64,000 nucleotides of DNA from Lysinimonas soli (GTDB lineage Bacteria; Actinomycetota; Actinomycetes; Actinomycetales; Microbacteriaceae), in the NCBI RefSeq assembly GCF_042655435.1, contig NZ_JBHSMG010000001.1:744001-808000 (forward strand). Reading direction: 5' to 3'. Under the pieces are notes generated by a model, which saw only the letters and a list, made by a program, of their open reading frames with translations, had not been told where the DNA came from and did not search any database. The stretch's first letter is position 1, and each line of letters starts with the position of its first letter. The translations under genes and the position numbers were made by a program. Below are positions 1 through 8,545 of the stretch, one piece after another.

Positions 1-967
1 CGGCTGGGCGCTGACGAGCGGAGACTACGGGGGAGTGGGCGTCGGTGGCCTGGCGACCGCCGGCGGAATCGGCTGGTTCTCGCGCGGCCAGGGCCTGACG
101 ATCGACCACCTGCGGCGCGTGGAACTCGTCACGGTCGACGGGCGCGAGGTCGCGGCATCCGCGGAGGAGAACCCGGAGCTGTTCTGGGGCATGCGCGGCG
201 CCGGCGCGAACTTCGGCGTCGCGACCGCCTTCGAGTTCGAGGTGCACGACGGCGGCGACGTGGGGTTTGCGCAGCTCGCCTTCGACGCGAGCGGCGGCGC
301 AGGTGGCACCGCCGGCTTCCTCGAGCGCTTCGGCGCGGTGATCGAGGCCGCGCCGCGCGATCTGGTGGCGACCGTCTTCCTGGGCGGGCGGCGATCCGGT
401 CAACCGCAGGTCGCGCAGGTGATGGCGGTGGTGCATTCCGACGATCCGGATGTCGTGATCGACCGCCTGCAACCCCTCGCCGAGATCGCGCCCCTGGTGC
501 AGCAGTCGGTGCAGCTCATGCCCTACGCGCAGGTGATGGCGAACGCGCAGCCCGGCGACCAGCACGGACAGGGCGAGCCGTTCTCGCGCTCCGGCCTCGT
601 CGATCACCTCTCGGCCGACGTCGGCGCCCTCTCGGCCGAGCTGCTCGACCGCGGCCTGTCGTACTTCTTCACCATCCGCTCGGTCGGCGGCGCCGTCGCC
701 GACGTGCCGCAGGATGCCACGGCCTACTCGACCCGCTCCGCCAACTTCAACGTGGTCGCGTTGGGCTCTGAGCGCTCCGGCCTGAACGAGTACTGGGACG
801 AGCGGATGAAGCCGCTCATGGACGGCCTCTACCTCTCGTTCGAGACCTCGCTGTCACCGGACCGCTTCGCGGACACGTGGAAGCCGGACGCGCTGGCGCG
901 GCTGCGCGCCCTCAAGAAGGTGTGGGACCCGAAGGGGGTGCTGCGCGACAACTTCGGGCTGGTGTGA
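1..967 (+). CDS. FAD-binding oxidoreductase (PCMH/BBE type), 5' truncated
   Basis: This is the C-terminal three quarters of a flavin-linked oxidoreductase of the berberine-bridge-enzyme / vanillyl-alcohol-oxidase fold. The reading frame is open from base 2 to the window edge, so the start lies outside. The first residues (GWALTSGDYGG, then VGGLATAGGIGW) match the end of the FAD-binding PCMH domain. The C-terminal segment (YWDERMKPLMDGLY ... KKVWDPKGVLRDNFGL) is the BBE motif near the flavin. The FAD-attachment region that would show mono- or bicovalent flavin is missing. The substrate is unknown; family members oxidise sugars, alkaloids or alcohols. Confidence 0.85.
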   Translation, partial: GWALTSGDYGGVGVGGLATAGGIGWFSRGQGLTIDHLRRVELVTVDGREVAASAEENPELFWGMRGAGANFGVATAFEFEVHDGGDVGFAQLAFDASGGAGGTAGFLERFGAVIEAAPRDLVATVFLGGRRSGQPQVAQVMAVVHSDDPDVVIDRLQPLAEIAPLVQQSVQLMPYAQVMANAQPGDQHGQGEPFSRSGLVDHLSADVGALSAELLDRGLSYFFTIRSVGGAVADVPQDATAYSTRSANFNVVALGSERSGLNEYWDERMKPLMDGLYLSFETSLSPDRFADTWKPDALARLRALKKVWDPKGVLRDNFGLV

Positions 968-977
968 GCCGAGCCGA

Positions 978-1895
978 TCAGCCGGGGTCCGCCGTCAACG
1001 GGTTCGATCGCGTGCTGATCACCCGGCGTGCGACCAGCCCGACCGCGGCGACGGCAACCGCAAGGCCCACGGTCGGCAGCCACAGCTCGGGCAGGACGAG
1101 CGCGCTGCGGAACACCCCCGCCGCCTGGTCCAGCATGTCAGCGGGATGGTGCGCGAGCACTCGCGATCCCAGCGCGTTGTTGACCGCGATGACGGCGGTC
1201 ATCCCGACCCAGAGCAGCAGCAGGCTCGCGATCGCCGCGATCACTCGGCCGACGCTCCTGACGCCGCACCAGGCGATCGCGATCCCGATCAGCACTGCGG
1301 GGACGTAGCGCGTCGCTTGCGAGAGCAGAGACGTCAGGGGTGACGCCGTATAGACGGCGCCGGTGGGAAAGAACAGCCCGGTCAGCCACGAGCTGAAGGC
1401 GACCGCAGCGACGCTCAGGCCGATCAGTGCACCGGGTCTCGGGGCGCGAGCGATCAGGGCGACCAGAGCGACGCCCAAGACGATCGAGATGACGGCTCCG
1501 CCGACGACCACGACCAGGTACAGCGTCGACTGCGATCCACCGCGCAGCCCGTGCGACACGGTCGCCGCAGTCTGAATCAGTGCGATCAGCTGAACAAGCA
1601 GCACGCCGCCCATCAGCGCCAGCAAGGCGATTCCGGGATGCTGCGCCGGCACCGCGCGTCCCGCGATCCCCGCGGTGGCGGCCCCGATCAGCAGAAGGGC
1701 GATGAGCAGGATGAGCGTGTACTGGCTGAACGGAAGCAGCACGATCGGCATCTCGGCCGGCAGCGCGCCTGTCGCCCACAGGTTCTGCAGCGGCAGCCGC
1801 ATCCCGGTGACCAGCCAGGGCAGCAAGCCGACGATCGCCGAGACGACTCCGATCGGGAGAAAGACGAGCGAGGGGAGCGGCCTTCGTTCGAGCAT
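978..1895 (-). CDS. Multi-pass membrane protein of unknown function
   Basis: The 305-residue product is almost entirely hydrophobic, with about eight to nine predicted transmembrane segments beginning near residue 8. I recognise no catalytic motif or transporter signature. It is divergent from the MBL hydrolase/MarR pair, and the palindromic MarR-type operator lies in the short gap between them, so it may share that control. It converges on the FAD oxidoreductase with only 10 bases between the stops. Confidence 0.7.
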   Translation of the reverse strand: MLERRPLPSLVFLPIGVVSAIVGLLPWLVTGMRLPLQNLWATGALPAEMPIVLLPFSQYTLILLIALLLIGAATAGIAGRAVPAQHPGIALLALMGGVLLVQLIALIQTAATVSHGLRGGSQSTLYLVVVVGGAVISIVLGVALVALIARAPRPGALIGLSVAAVAFSSWLTGLFFPTGAVYTASPLTSLLSQATRYVPAVLIGIAIAWCGVRSVGRVIAAIASLLLLWVGMTAVIAVNNALGSRVLAHHPADMLDQAAGVFRSALVLPELWLPTVGLAVAVAAVGLVARRVISTRSNPLTADPG

Positions 1896-1931
1896 GTGTC
1901 ACATCCTATGCGCGCTCGCCGACGCAAATGC

Positions 1932-1958
1932 ATGTCGTGTAATCTAATGACACGACAT
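1932..1958. promoter_or_regulatory. Palindromic operator, probable MarR box
   Basis: Two perfect 9-base arms, ATGTCGTGT and ACACGACAT, flank a 9-base AT-rich spacer (AATCTAATG). The site ends 14 bases before the proposed ATG of the MBL hydrolase gene. It lies in the only gap between that gene and the divergent membrane protein gene. The MarR gene is the second gene of the downstream operon, so autoregulation of operon and divergent gene is the simplest reading. Confidence 0.7.
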
Positions 1959-1972
1959 ATAGATTGGATGCT

Positions 1973-2854
1973 ATGCCTGCCGCCATCACGAAGGTCTCGA
2001 TGCTCAGCACCGGCAACGTCGCGATCCGCCCGCAGCACGTGCGCGGCAACGGCACCCCCATGCTCTGGTGGCTGCTGACCAGCCGCCGCTGGACCGCCCC
2101 GCGCCCGATCGACGTCTACGTGATCGAGCACCGCGACGGGCTGGTGCTCTTCGACACCGGGCAAGACCGTGCCTCGGTCACCGACCCGCACTTCTTTCCG
2201 CGCGGCATCGTCGGCTTCTTCTACCGCCGGCTGGCCCGCTTCGCGATCGGCGCCGGCGACACCCTCACGGCGCAGCTCGCGGCGCTCGGCTATCGGGCAT
2301 CCGACGTGACGACCGCCGTGCTGTCGCACCTGCACCAGGACCACATCGGCGGCATCGCCGAGCTGCCCAACGCCGAGATCGTGGTCAGCGCAATCGACTG
2401 GGCCGAGATCGATCGACCCGGCGCCCTGCTCGAGGGAGTGATGGCCGACCACGTGCGGGTGCCGGGCGTGCGGTATCGGCCGGTCGACATCCCTCCCGTG
2501 ACCGACGCCGCGATGGATGCCGCGATCGCCCCGTTCACGCACGCCCTCGATCTGCGCGGCGACGGCAGCCTGCTACTGCTGCCGACGCCCGGCCACTCAC
2601 CAGGATCGATGTCGCTGCTGGTGCGTGCCGAGGGTCTGGCGCCCCTCCTGCTCGTCGGCGACCTCACCTACGACGTCAGCCTGCTGGCCGGCGAGCACGT
2701 GCCCGGAGTCAGCGAGAAGAAGGGGCTGCTCGCGTCGACCCGGGCGGTGCTGGGGCTGCGGGAGCGGCATCCGGATCTCGTCGTGCTCGCGGCGCACGAC
2801 CCCGCCGCGTCCGGACTGCTCGCCGCCGCCGTCGCGTCTGCGAGCGCCCGGTGA
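1973..2854 (+). CDS. MBL-fold metallo-hydrolase (AHL-lactonase-like)
   Basis: A 293-residue metallo-beta-lactamase-fold hydrolase. It carries the dinuclear zinc motif HLHQDHIGG near residue 119, a later PTPGHSPGS loop with the third metal histidine, and GDLTYD with the bridging aspartate. The spacing and the FDTGQD strand resemble N-acyl homoserine lactonases (AttM/AiiA group), but the actual ester or lactone substrate cannot be read. A TTG nine bases upstream is possible, but ATG at 1973 is preferred. No strong ribosome site is visible, and a TATAGAT just upstream would fit a near-leaderless transcript. It overlaps the MarR gene by four bases (GTGA). Confidence 0.82.
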   Translation: MPAAITKVSMLSTGNVAIRPQHVRGNGTPMLWWLLTSRRWTAPRPIDVYVIEHRDGLVLFDTGQDRASVTDPHFFPRGIVGFFYRRLARFAIGAGDTLTAQLAALGYRASDVTTAVLSHLHQDHIGGIAELPNAEIVVSAIDWAEIDRPGALLEGVMADHVRVPGVRYRPVDIPPVTDAAMDAAIAPFTHALDLRGDGSLLLLPTPGHSPGSMSLLVRAEGLAPLLLVGDLTYDVSLLAGEHVPGVSEKKGLLASTRAVLGLRERHPDLVVLAAHDPAASGLLAAAVASASAR

Positions 2855-3327
2855 GACCCGCCGAGCAGCTGCGCTGGCTCATCCTCGCCGCACAGCGCGA
2901 AGGCAACCGGATGCTCGCGGCCGCTCTGCGCTCGCTCGGCCTCACGCCGGCGCAGTCCGAGGTGCTGCGCCTGCTCGGCGACTACGCGCCCCTGACCCTC
3001 ACCGGCCTGGGCGAGCTGCTGGTCTGCGAGAGCGGCACGAACCCGAGCCGCCTGGTCGACCGCGTCGTCGAGCTCGGCCTGGTCACGCGCGCGACCCCGG
3101 ATGCCGGCGACCGCCGCCAGGTCATCCTGCAGCTGACCCCGAAGGGCCGTGAGCTCGAGAGCGCGGTGCGGGGGATCGAGGAGGTGATGTATGCCGAGCT
3201 GGACGGCATCGGGACGGATGCGGAGCTCGCGACCGTGATCGCGGTGCTCGAGCGCGTGGTCGCGGGGCGTCCGTCGGGGGATGCGATTGCGGCGCGGGTT
3301 GCGCGGGAGACCGCCGAGGACGGCTAA
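2851..3327 (+). CDS. MarR-family transcriptional regulator
   Basis: A 158-residue winged-helix regulator starting with GTG inside the MBL gene's stop (GTGA overlap). The recognition region runs from LTPAQSEVLRLLGD through LTGLGELLVCESGTNPSRLVDRV, followed by the wing DAGDRRQVILQLTPKGREL, which is the classical MarR DRR..LTxKG signature. It is translationally coupled to the hydrolase gene, and the palindrome at 1932-1958 is its likely operator. The ligand is unknown; substrates or products of the hydrolase are candidates. Confidence 0.88.
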   Translation: MRPAEQLRWLILAAQREGNRMLAAALRSLGLTPAQSEVLRLLGDYAPLTLTGLGELLVCESGTNPSRLVDRVVELGLVTRATPDAGDRRQVILQLTPKGRELESAVRGIEEVMYAELDGIGTDAELATVIAVLERVVAGRPSGDAIAARVARETAEDG

Positions 3328-3340
3328 GCACAATGCGTGA

Positions 3341-3370
3341 ACTGGCCGGCGGTCGTGCACAGCGGCCAGT
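3341..3370. terminator. Stem-loop after the MarR gene
   Basis: ACTGGCCG (3341-3348) and CGGCCAGT (3363-3370) form a perfect 8-base-pair stem 13 bases after the MarR stop. No T-run follows, so termination is plausible but not certain. It also marks the left edge of the lower-GC island. Confidence 0.4.
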
Positions 3371-3438
3371 AGAGCTTCGGCAAGTCAGTTCGGCGACATG
3401 GGTAACTGCCACTATCTTTTTCGGGACGAGGGGAACGT

Positions 3439-4731
3439 GTGACCGATTTGGGTGCCGAGGTCGTAGGTCAACAGAACTCCTACCTGGATTGGCTGGGGAC
3501 TCGCTCGATGAGCACGTGGGGATCCAATCGAGACAGTCCTGAGCTGCCCTTCCAGGGTTGGCGCAGGTTCAAGGAGGCCTTCGCGCCGGAATTGGTTGCC
3601 CGGGCGATAGAGGAGTGCGAGCTTACAGTTCAAGCGGTTGTGGACCCCTTTTGCGGTTCTGGGACGACTGCCCTCACTGCGCAGTTCCTAGGGGCCCATC
3701 CAGTGTCGGTCGAAATCAATCCGTATTTGGCTGACTTGGCTGAGGCGAAGCTCGCGACGTACGACTTGGCTGCCGTCGAAGCGGACTTTAGGGAGGCGAT
3801 TCGCGAGAGTGTGACCGCCGAAATCGAACGGGAGGCGGCCCGTCTTCCACCGACCTTCCGCGAGCCTGGCAAGAAGGGTCGATGGATTTTCAAGGCTGAA
3901 ACGGCGGACCAGATCCTTGGTCTCAGAGTTGCGATAGAGCGCCTGGAGGAACCGTCTCATCGGCGGCTTTTCAAAGCTCTACTGGGTGGCGTTCTCGTCG
4001 ACGTGAGCAACACCCGGATCAGCGGCAAGGGACGGCGCTACCGTCAAAATTGGGCTCATCGCCAGGCGTCCCCCGCTGAACTTCTGGCGGCGTTCGAAAG
4101 CAGAACCAGCCTGGCCCTCAGGGACCTTCGTCAGTTTGGACAGCGCCCGGGACGCTCCTACCAGTTAGTCCGGGATGACAGTCGGGCCGTCACCTACGAG
4201 CCGGACACTTTCGAACTGAGCGTGTTTTCGCCGCCGTATCCAAATTCCTTCGACTACACCGACGTATACAACATCGAGCTCTGGATGCTCGGCTATCTGG
4301 AGTCATTCGAGGACAACGGTCGTCTGCGACGATCCACCCTGTCGTCTCATGTGCAAGTCGGGCGAGCATTCGCCGCAGCTCCGGTGGGGTCAGATCATCT
4401 CTTGGAGACGCTCTCTGCCTTGAACGATCGGCGCGACGCCCTCTGGGATCCTCGTATCGCTGACATGGTCGGGGCCTATTTTTCGGACCTGCTTAGCGTG
4501 ACCGACAACGTCGCCAAAGCCATGAAGCGGCGCGGGGAGATTTGGATGATCGTCGGCGACAGCAGATATGCCGGCGTTGACGTGCCAGTGGCCACGATCA
4601 TGGCTGAATTGGCGCCAGCTATCGGGCTTTCGGTGCTCCGAATGGAGGCTTCCAGATCCATGCGCGCCTCACCCCAGCAAGGTGGCGCGGAGATCCTCCC
4701 GGAAACGCTGCTTGTGTTAAAACGGGACTAG
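3439..4731 (+). CDS. DNA methyltransferase, SPPY type (predicted m4C/m6A)
   Basis: A 430-residue amino-methyltransferase. The SAM-binding motif DPFCGSGTT lies at residues 69-77, followed by VEINPYLADLAEAKL. The catalytic motif SPPY is at 264-267, and the C-terminus ends ETLLVLKR as in many modification enzymes. SPPY is typical of N4-cytosine enzymes, but N6-adenine activity cannot be excluded. The SAM motif precedes the catalytic motif. The GTG start has an AGGGG ribosome site. Base composition is clearly less GC-rich than the flanks. Its stop overlaps the stop of the convergent nuclease gene (shared CTAG), which suggests that the four genes move together. It probably protects host DNA from the neighbouring nuclease. 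Confidence 0.85.
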   Translation: MTDLGAEVVGQQNSYLDWLGTRSMSTWGSNRDSPELPFQGWRRFKEAFAPELVARAIEECELTVQAVVDPFCGSGTTALTAQFLGAHPVSVEINPYLADLAEAKLATYDLAAVEADFREAIRESVTAEIEREAARLPPTFREPGKKGRWIFKAETADQILGLRVAIERLEEPSHRRLFKALLGGVLVDVSNTRISGKGRRYRQNWAHRQASPAELLAAFESRTSLALRDLRQFGQRPGRSYQLVRDDSRAVTYEPDTFELSVFSPPYPNSFDYTDVYNIELWMLGYLESFEDNGRLRRSTLSSHVQVGRAFAAAPVGSDHLLETLSALNDRRDALWDPRIADMVGAYFSDLLSVTDNVAKAMKRRGEIWMIVGDSRYAGVDVPVATIMAELAPAIGLSVLRMEASRSMRASPQQGGAEILPETLLVLKRD

Positions 4732-5762
4732 GCCGCGGCCTGTCGAAGTTCCTTGGCCGATCTATAGAGCCGCCATCGCGCGAGAGCGACCTTGTTGCTC
4801 TTAGCCTTGGACGCGATCGCCGCGAAGCAATCCGCCTCCACTGTTCGCAGGTCGAAGCAACACAATGCCGCCCAATCAAAGTTGTCATCCTCTCGATAGT
4901 TGAGGACCTGGACATAGCCGTCGTGGACTGCTGCAAGGTTCACCTTTTCGGAAACGGCGGCCCCCGTGCGGTTTCGTGACTTCAATACCTTCAACTCGAT
5001 GACACCGAGGTTCTTATTTCTGCCATCCGAGTCGTTGTAGAAGCTGATCGAAAGATCACAGCGACCGCTAGAAAGGGGTCGTTCGTGTTCGACTTTGCAA
5101 ACGGGGAAATCAAACATTAGCGCCATCCGAAGCGCCAGCTGAATGACAGCTTCCGCATTGTCCGCGACCCAGCCGCTTGCGGGTTTCGCCCATGTGCTCG
5201 AGCGATTGACCTGGAGATGGGGGCTTGCCAAACTCAGACGGGTAGCGCGATCTATCGTTGCTTTCACTGCGGGCCAGTCGGCCGTGGCCTCTCCGAGGTT
5301 GCGAATCAGTACGTTGGTCAGATCGCCAAACCCCTTCGGGTAGTAGCGAAGCTCGATGCCATTTACGCGTGGATCGACGACGACCGTTGGGACGGTCCCG
5401 AACCCCAAGCTGACAACGAGCTCAACTAGCTCGTTGTCAACCGCGTCGTGGGTTCGGAAGAACGCCGCGTTCAACGACTCGTTCGCGATCCAAATCCGCC
5501 CGGCGAGGGGTTCCCGGCATTGGTCCAGGAAGGGCACTCGGGTCAAGTCGCTGGTCGCGGTTGAGTCAAGAGCAGTGGGCTGAAGCAAGAACACCGCAGG
5601 AATCGCGGGGTCGGTCGTTGAACTAGGCATCTGGCTTCTCTTGTGGGCCAGCTTCGCCGTCGTAGCAAAGAACCGAAGCTCGGGATCGACGCCAGAGTCG
5701 ACCCCAACCCCGTGGTTCAGTTGAGCGGTCGAGGCAAGCAGTTCGTCGGAGAAGGCGTCCAT
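4728..5762 (-). CDS. PD-(D/E)xK nuclease-like protein, putative effector of an ABC-three-component system
   Basis: A 344-residue protein with no family I can name from its N-terminal 220 residues. The C-terminal third shows the PD-(D/E)xK arrangement: D236 (RCDLSISFY), E256 and K258 (GVIELKVLK), then Q285-V-L-N-Y289. The last matches the QxxxY motif of RecB/Cas4-type nucleases. It is the last gene of the minus-strand operon and starts directly after the middle gene's stop (TAG then ATG, no gap), so translation is coupled. In ABC-three-component systems this position is commonly a nuclease effector released by an SMC-like sensor. Nuclease activity and target are inferred. Confidence 0.7.
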   Translation of the reverse strand: MDAFSDELLASTAQLNHGVGVDSGVDPELRFFATTAKLAHKRSQMPSSTTDPAIPAVFLLQPTALDSTATSDLTRVPFLDQCREPLAGRIWIANESLNAAFFRTHDAVDNELVELVVSLGFGTVPTVVVDPRVNGIELRYYPKGFGDLTNVLIRNLGEATADWPAVKATIDRATRLSLASPHLQVNRSSTWAKPASGWVADNAEAVIQLALRMALMFDFPVCKVEHERPLSSGRCDLSISFYNDSDGRNKNLGVIELKVLKSRNRTGAAVSEKVNLAAVHDGYVQVLNYREDDNFDWAALCCFDLRTVEADCFAAIASKAKSNKVALARWRLYRSAKELRQAAA

Positions 5763-6392
5763 CTACGCGCCCCGTGAGAGTCGGTGCATGTGGCGAACAT
5801 AGAGTTGGATTTCCTCAGCTTTCGAGGGTCGAGCTTGACTTAGGTCACCGAACCGACGCGCGGCCCGCGCAGATCGATTCCCTTCACCCACCAACAGCAG
5901 CGAGCCGAAACTGAGGGTCGAGTCGTCGAAGGACGCGTCCCTATCAAAAGTTGGGTTGACGTCGTCGATGTCCAGAGATGAGGTGGCAAGCGCAATTTCC
6001 AGTATGAGTTCATATGAATCACGTTCGTCCGGAAAATCGAGGCAGGCCTCGAGAACCGGCCCACCCCGCTGCGGGTCGAAGCGGAAGGTAGCGTCGATTC
6101 TCCAGTGACCGTCATCGTTAGCCGAATATCCAATGTCTCGCACATTGGCGAGACCCCGGCCTACGAGTCGATCAAGATCTCGCTGAAGTTGCGGGTAATA
6201 GGGCCCGCCATGACTCTTGAGGAGATCTGGAGTCAGCGCTGGCAGGTCCCAGACAGGAGCCAACGCGTTCGAGAAGTAGGCGATGGAATGAAACAGTCGC
6301 GTGGAGACCTGACCGATTCCGGCCCTGTCGCATGCTCCGAGGATCAGGAGCGCACGTATCTGGCCGGTCAAGCCTTCTTCATGTTCACGCAT
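5763..6392 (-). CDS. Small middle component of an ABC-three-component (Lamassu-like) system
   Basis: A 209-residue soluble protein. The chosen ATG overlaps the ATPase stop by eight bases; a GTG/ATG extension upstream to 6467 would lie inside the ATPase gene and is unlikely. The N-terminal half (LFHSIAYFSNALAP, then LLKSHGGPYYPQLQRDLDRLVGRGL) looks like a winged-helix-type fold and resembles, from memory, the middle components that sit between ATPase and effector in ABC-3C operons. The C-terminal half is acidic. Position, size and coupling on both sides support the role; no catalytic motif is visible. Confidence 0.6.
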   Translation of the reverse strand: MREHEEGLTGQIRALLILGACDRAGIGQVSTRLFHSIAYFSNALAPVWDLPALTPDLLKSHGGPYYPQLQRDLDRLVGRGLANVRDIGYSANDDGHWRIDATFRFDPQRGGPVLEACLDFPDERDSYELILEIALATSSLDIDDVNPTFDRDASFDDSTLSFGSLLLVGEGNRSARAARRFGDLSQARPSKAEEIQLYVRHMHRLSRGA

Positions 6393-8368
6393 CGCGGAGC
6401 AACCTTCTGACCGCGGCCTGATATTGCTTTCTATATCGATTAATAGCCGTCGTCGCACGGGCAACATCGAAGAGGTCCACCACGGCGACTCTGACTCGGG
6501 CTTTCTTCAGCAGTTCGATCAACCGCGGAATCAAGCTGCTGCCTGTCACGTTCGAGGCGATGACGAGGCCAATGCCCTTGCCTCGCACGAATGCCGCCAA
6601 AGCGTCTGCGGCGCGGTCAGCGAATACCGAGTCCAAAGAGGACTCCGGGGTGTCGACAAGAACCATGCCTCCGGACCCCTCGCTGGCGACGTCAATTAGT
6701 GCCATCCGAAACGCCAAGTCTATGAACTCCTTCTGGCTCTCAGAAACGTCTTCATCCCCGTTTCGAAGCGAAACGCTTCCACCATCGTTTCGAGCCATCT
6801 GTAGTTCAAAGGCTGGGAACATGGCGAAGTACGAGCTCTGTCCGATTCTTTCCTGCCGAGGAGACCAAGTCATCTCGCTCTGCTCCAACAGAAACGCCTT
6901 CGCGTACTTCTCGAAGCGTCGCTTGATCTCGTCTGCATTCGTCGCGATTCTTGCCGATTGCTTTTGGACATAGTTCTCAAAACGTCGTGCGTGGTCGCCC
7001 AACTCCACCGCGAGCCGTTCGAGCGTTAGTTGCATTCCCGAGAGCTCGGCGAGCATCCGGGCGTAGGCGGCATCGTCTTGAGGGAGTTTGGAACGAATCG
7101 CAGCGATGCGAGTCGTTCGAATCGCCCGCAAGAGTTCCAGCTCAGAAGCCAAAACCCTCTTGGCATCGAGTTCGGCTTGCAATACAACGACCTGACTATT
7201 CAACGACCTTGTAGATTCGCGTGCGCTCAATCGATCGTTTACGAGCCGGGCAAGACGTTCTTCGGATATATTGACCGTCCCGCCGCCCGACCCGTCCAAG
7301 GGAGATGCGCAGATTGGACACCGGCTTGTCGCCAGCCGTACGTCAATCTGACTCTGCAACCCCACATCGTGCGCGCCGCAGACCAGGCACTCATCCTCGG
7401 AGAGGAGTTGAGTCCAGACATAAAGCGCCGACTCAGACGCTGACGGAAAGTGTTGCGCAAGCCTTGCGAGTTTCGCGTGCTCGTATTCTTTGCCCAGTTC
7501 GTCTTCCGACAACTCGGCCCTTAAGGCTTCGAGACGACGTTTCGAGAGTTCTTCTTCGATTTCTCTGATCGAGTCGAGTAGTGTCGCGCCTTCCCTTGCG
7601 GCCTGCTCGTCTTCCTCCGAGAGTGTCGTGTACTCGGCGAGAAGCTCCTTGTGCTTGGCGGTCGACGGCGAGGCAAGAATCGAAATCTCTTGTGCACGGC
7701 GGCCTACTGCGTTTCGCCAGTTTCGGTGCTCGCTGTCAGCCCTCAATGCAAGTCGTTCGAGCCGCGTCCATTCAGCGGCCTCATCGAGGGGAAGAAACAA
7801 CGACCGAAGCAACTGGCGCTGCGCGGATCGGTCCCAAAACAAGACTTGTCGATCATCGCGATAGAACGTCACGTACCGAAGGCAAAGGATCCAGTCCGAG
7901 AACGAAGACAGGTTGACTGAGACGGAAACCACCCTCTGAAATTCTGTTTCGCTGTTCTCTAGGGCAGTTCCGTCAAGACTCAACGAGACAAGCCGCAGGT
8001 CACTGAGTCGCCGGCAGATAGAAACCAGGTGGGACCCTAGCCGCACCTCGACTGTTGCCTCGGCTGTCGCAGCGCCGTCCGTTACGCGCGCGGCAAATTC
8101 TCGTCGATATCTCGGACCAAGGTTTTTGGTAGTCGATGTTCGCAAATCCGAGTTCGCCATCACCACTCGCCCCGGGGATGTCGAAGGGCCCGGTGAGCAT
8201 CCGGAAAAGTATGGCTAGCAGTGTCGACTTGCCAAGGCCGTTTGCCCCGACGTACAGAGTTAGACCTGACGTTACGAACTCGTGGCCGAAGTCGCGACCC
8301 CCATCCGCCCCGGGGTAGAGATCGTATCCATCGATCTGCAGCGACTTGAAGACGGGGAAGTTGATCAC
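6385..8368 (-). pseudogene. SMC/Rad50-like ABC ATPase of an ABC-3C/Lamassu-like system, apparent frameshift
   Basis: Two overlapping frames together make one ATPase. The first starts at GTG 8368 behind AAGGA and holds Walker A GANGLGKST (residues 41-49). The second, ending at 6385, begins the conserved REFAARVTDGAA segment. It then has coiled coil, a zinc-hook-like pair (CLVC at residues 260-263 and CPIC at 283-286 of that frame), more coiled coil, a signature-like SESQKEFIDLAFRMAL and Walker B LVDTPESSLD. Joining them needs a one-base shift at the T5 run 8123-8127; removing one base there gives an uninterrupted fit. It may be a homopolymer sequencing error, a real mutation, or recoding. It is divergent from rpsO. 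Confidence 0.72.
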
Positions 8369-8444
8369 TGGATCGCTGATCCTTAGTTCGGGAATTTGAA
8401 GAATGCTATCGGTGGGCGCGATAAGGTCAACGCTTCTCGAGCCT

Positions 8445-8454
8445 CTGCTACCAT
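8445..8454 (+). promoter_or_regulatory. Possible extended -10 promoter of rpsO
   Basis: TGCTACCAT (extended TG, then -10 TACCAT at about 8449-8454) lies some 90 bases before the rpsO start. The pnp leader carries TGGTACCAT at the equivalent place. No good -35 is evident. The divergent ATPase gene begins at 8368, so both promoters share a 177-base gap. Confidence 0.35.
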
Positions 8455-8545
8455 CTCAAGGTTGCCGTTATATCGGCCGCGGAGAAAGAGAGCCGCTCCA
8501 TTCGGGAGCCGGCGCCGCGCAACAAGCAGAGAGGGGATCCCATCT

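Noticed and set aside
1138..1902. Alternative minus-strand frame of 254 codons over the membrane protein gene
   Set aside because: It is arginine/aspartate-rich in the way shadow frames of high-GC genes are; the overlapping frame gives clean membrane helices.
5763..6467. Longer version of the middle-component gene starting at 6467
   Set aside because: It would overlap the ATPase gene by 83 bases; the ATG at 6392 overlaps by eight bases and starts the conserved part.
3328..8545. Direct repeats (attachment sites) flanking the defence island
   Set aside because: I compared the edges near 3330-3440 and 8370-8545 by eye and found no convincing direct repeat, tRNA or integrase.
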